A program made the position numbers and the translations under genes. Source: Ifrita kowaldi (Eukaryota; Chordata; Aves; Passeriformes; Cinclosomatidae). Taken from it: a stretch of DNA of 64,000 bases. Of the stretch, positions 61,471 to 64,000 are shown in pieces; the first letter of the stretch is position 1, and every line of letters starts with the position of its first letter. The stretch covers positions 157,975 through 221,974 of the forward strand of contig VZRS01014193.1 of NCBI GenBank assembly GCA_013398055.1, written 5' to 3'. The notes beneath the pieces were generated by a model. That model was not told the DNA's origin, searched no databases, and saw nothing but the letters and a program-made list of their open reading frames with translations.

Positions 61471-64000
61471 CTGGAATCAACAGACACTCATTACACTGCA
61501 GCAATCCCAGATGTAAAATAACTACACAGCAGCGTGATTTTTCCTCAAGCCACAACTCAAATTAGGGCATTAAAAAAGCTTAGTACACTAATACAGTGAG
61601 TAAACGGTGAAACGGCTCCAGCCGAAGAACCGATCCGAGTTTACAGAAGGCTCTTTTGCAAGTCTGCCTTTTTTTTTTCTTAAAGGTGACATTCTGAAGA
61701 CAAATCTGAAGTCAGCACTTAAAAAACAAAAAATCCCATTCATGGGAAAGGTGTGTGCACTTCCGTGCATGCCTAAATCTACAAGTTCTTGGAATGTTTT
61801 TCCCATCACAACAGGAAATTCAAAGAAGGATGCTTCTTTATATATAAATAGTGAGCGTACATTATAATTTAGCTAAAAAAGAAAGCTACTATAAGCCACA
61901 TGTGCCTACTCAGGACATGCATGGTGTCTACCTTCACACCTATCCCTGGATTCTGAAAGGAACTTACCCAGTTAAGTCATCTGACCACAGGATTTTCTGC
62001 ATCTCCAAGTACTTGTTACACATTGCTCTCTCTTTGCAACATTAGTGAGGAGATTTTTTCTCCCCCACCCAGGTCTAGATGATTCATTTTTGCTATTGTG
62101 AAAACAACCCTGTGCTTCGTCCCTCCAAACTGACACCTTGGGATACCTACAAGATGTCTAGAGCCTCTAGAAAGTGAAATGACTTACACACATATTTTTC
62201 TTTAACCATTAATAACCTAGAAAGATGGAAAAGGCACGGAAGCATAAAGATAAATCTTTCTCTTCGTACTACCTAAACCCAAAGGCACTGGTTTAGCATC
62301 CTGCTGGAGACACACACTTGTGGACCGCAAAGCATGGAAAAAGCCTACATGGATGAAGAAAATCTAAAAACCAGGCAGTCTCCTTCCCTCTAGCTCAAAT
62401 CCATACTAGTAATTCCAGTTTGGCCAAAAGACTGTGGCTACATGACAATAATTCACAGCCTTGAATTACATCATAGAGCAAAACACAGACAAGCCAAGAA
62501 GTTCCTTTGGTTGTCCTGTCTAAGAATTTGGTTTTGATGACGTCTGTCTGGCTATCACATTACACACAACTGGGGTGAAAACAAAATCCCGTTACTGGAA
62601 ACACTGACCACGGGATCCTTCCACCCCTGGCTTTACTGGAAGGGCCATCAGCAAATCTCTGTTTCACACCAGGCCAGGGAGAAGATTATGCCCATCCCCA
62701 TTCTTTGATCCCGTTATCCAGAGGCAGAGGAGGGACATGCTGCAGGAGACGCGCATGGGCAGGAGAGAAGGGCAGGAAGGTGGTTTGGTTTGAAATCCTC
62801 CTATCCTGGAGTCACCACCCATGGTTCCACCCCAGCTGCGTCAGGGACACCTCTCCTTACAGGCAGACACCAGTGTCACCTGCAAAGTGAGTTCACAGTT
62901 CACAGTGACTTGTTTGCCCCACGGACTGATCGAGAGTGGACCCCTGCTCCACACACATTTCTGCAATATGCAGCCCTGGTGAGTATTGAATTTTTACTTA
63001 GGGAGTGGAAAACTACCAAGATTTATTACTTTTTCATCCTCAAAATTTATGAATGGCACCTATCACTGTTTCCACATAAACTGTGCTGTTGCTAAGTAAA
63101 AGATGAAAAACAGGCTGATTAACAAAATATATACATTCTTCCACAAGAGGAGACACCACAAACTTAGAAAGATGACTTATGTGAATGAATGATGCATTTC
63201 TAAAATATTTATCTTACTGTTTGATAAACAGATTTTGTCAGCCTTTAGAATAAAAAGCCTGAATAGAACAACTTCAAAAATAACCACGAGTGCTGTTACT
63301 TTGGCCAGAGAATAATATTAATACATATTAGCATTAAAAATATCAAATTTATTCTTCAACAGTAAAACCGGGCAAACAACTTTTACTTTTTAAAGACACC
63401 AACAAGCCAGCATGTGGGAGGAGGCAATTCTCACTAATCTACTAAATGTAATGCGTGAGTAGAAGCCAGAAAATTCACTAAACTCAAGTTGCTTCAGTTT
63501 TATGGAGGAGTATTCTCAGAGAATTAAAGGTAACCTTAAATTCTGCACTTGCAACATGTTTACAAAAAATTCTGCTTAGCATCTATGTGTGTAAGCACTG
63601 ACTTGGGGACAGCATCATTAGACCTACCAGTATTGTAACAAGTTTGTCCTTACAGGAAGGGCTTATGAGCAATGTAATCTTTAAGGGTTGGTTTTGTTGG
63701 TTTTTTTTTGGTTGCTGTTTTCGTTTGTTTGTTTATTTGTTATTATTATTTCTCTATTTTAAACTTGGAGGGAGAGGAAAGAAGAAAGAACAACCTAATT
63801 AATTAGTCTTCTGCCACTTTGGGGCAATAGTTGTATGTTTTTCCATGTATCTGTTTGCACATCCATGGTTTCCTCAACCAGTTTTGAGTCCTCCTGCCTG
63901 ACTCATCCACACTGGATACTGGTACAGGATACATCTTTTTAAAAGAATGCTTACATGAGACGTGGGTGAAGCGAGGCAGAATAAGGAATGTTTCTTGTTG
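61471..64000 (-). other. TWSG1: TWSG1 intron (partial)
   Basis: I looked for the preceding TWSG1 exon (ending in the conserved CLIQ) on the minus strand to the end of the window and did not find it. The segment holds a T/G-rich low-complexity tract at 63690-63760. Nothing else is supported. Confidence 0.75.
63690..63760. repeat. T/G-rich low-complexity tract
   Basis: The stretch includes GGTTTTGTTGGTTTTTTTTT and GTTTGTTTGTTTATTTG and ends in TTATTATTATT. No defined unit; it is simple-sequence DNA in the TWSG1 intron. Confidence 0.85.

Noticed and set aside
61471..64000. Search for the TWSG1 signal-peptide exon on the minus strand
   Set aside because: No frame with the conserved CNKALC or CLIQ sequence next to a donor was found, so the exon is taken to lie outside the window.
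1..64000. CRISPR arrays, bacterial operons, rRNA, tRNA and intact retroviral elements
   Set aside because: No regular direct-repeat array, no cloverleaf-like segment and no LTR pair was seen. The genes are intron-bearing vertebrate genes.

Overview
This window is nuclear DNA from a vertebrate, most likely a bird. The genes are split by canonical GT-AG introns. The recognisable interspersed repeats are all CR1-type LINE fragments, with the typical 3' end and its ATTCTGTG-like tail. I saw no mammalian Alu, L1 or MIR elements. The species cannot be named from this sequence. CR1 also occurs in turtles and crocodilians, so 'bird' is an inference from density and style.

Layout, left to right. (1) Positions 1-3260 hold the 3' end of PPP4R1 on the + strand: the last two coding exons, the 3' UTR and a poly(A) signal. 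(2) Positions 3261-9660 are tail-to-tail intergenic DNA with no supported gene. (3) Positions 9661 to about 43 kb hold the whole coding part of RALBP1 on the - strand. Nine coding exons join in frame to 654 residues. A 3' UTR of about 1.5 kb follows, and a 5' intron of about 17 kb leads up to a CpG island near 42.6-43.3 kb that should contain the non-coding first exon and promoter. An 87-base assembly gap interrupts the island. (4) Positions 43.3-47.3 kb are the spacer between the RALBP1 promoter and the TWSG1 3' end, with CR1 copies. (5) Positions 47.3-64 kb hold the 3' part of TWSG1 on the - strand: three coding exons for residues 42-223 and a 3' UTR of about 2.3 kb. The signal-peptide exon(s) lie beyond the right edge.

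The order and orientation (PPP4R1 facing RALBP1 tail to tail, RALBP1 and TWSG1 in tandem) match the human chromosome 18p11 arrangement as I know it, so this is conserved vertebrate synteny. The three genes are not a functional operon. PPP4R1 is a protein phosphatase 4 regulatory subunit, RALBP1 is a Ral effector and Cdc42/Rac GAP, and TWSG1 is a secreted BMP/chordin modulator.

I found no new biological system here. The observations most worth checking are: a Gly-to-Ala change in the second reported ATP-binding motif of RALBP1; a ZNF143/THAP11-type promoter element and a 113-bp polypurine tract in the gapped RALBP1 CpG island; an almost perfect 60-bp tandem duplication in a RALBP1 intron; an in-frame 15-bp coding repeat in RALBP1; and possible alternative polyadenylation of TWSG1.
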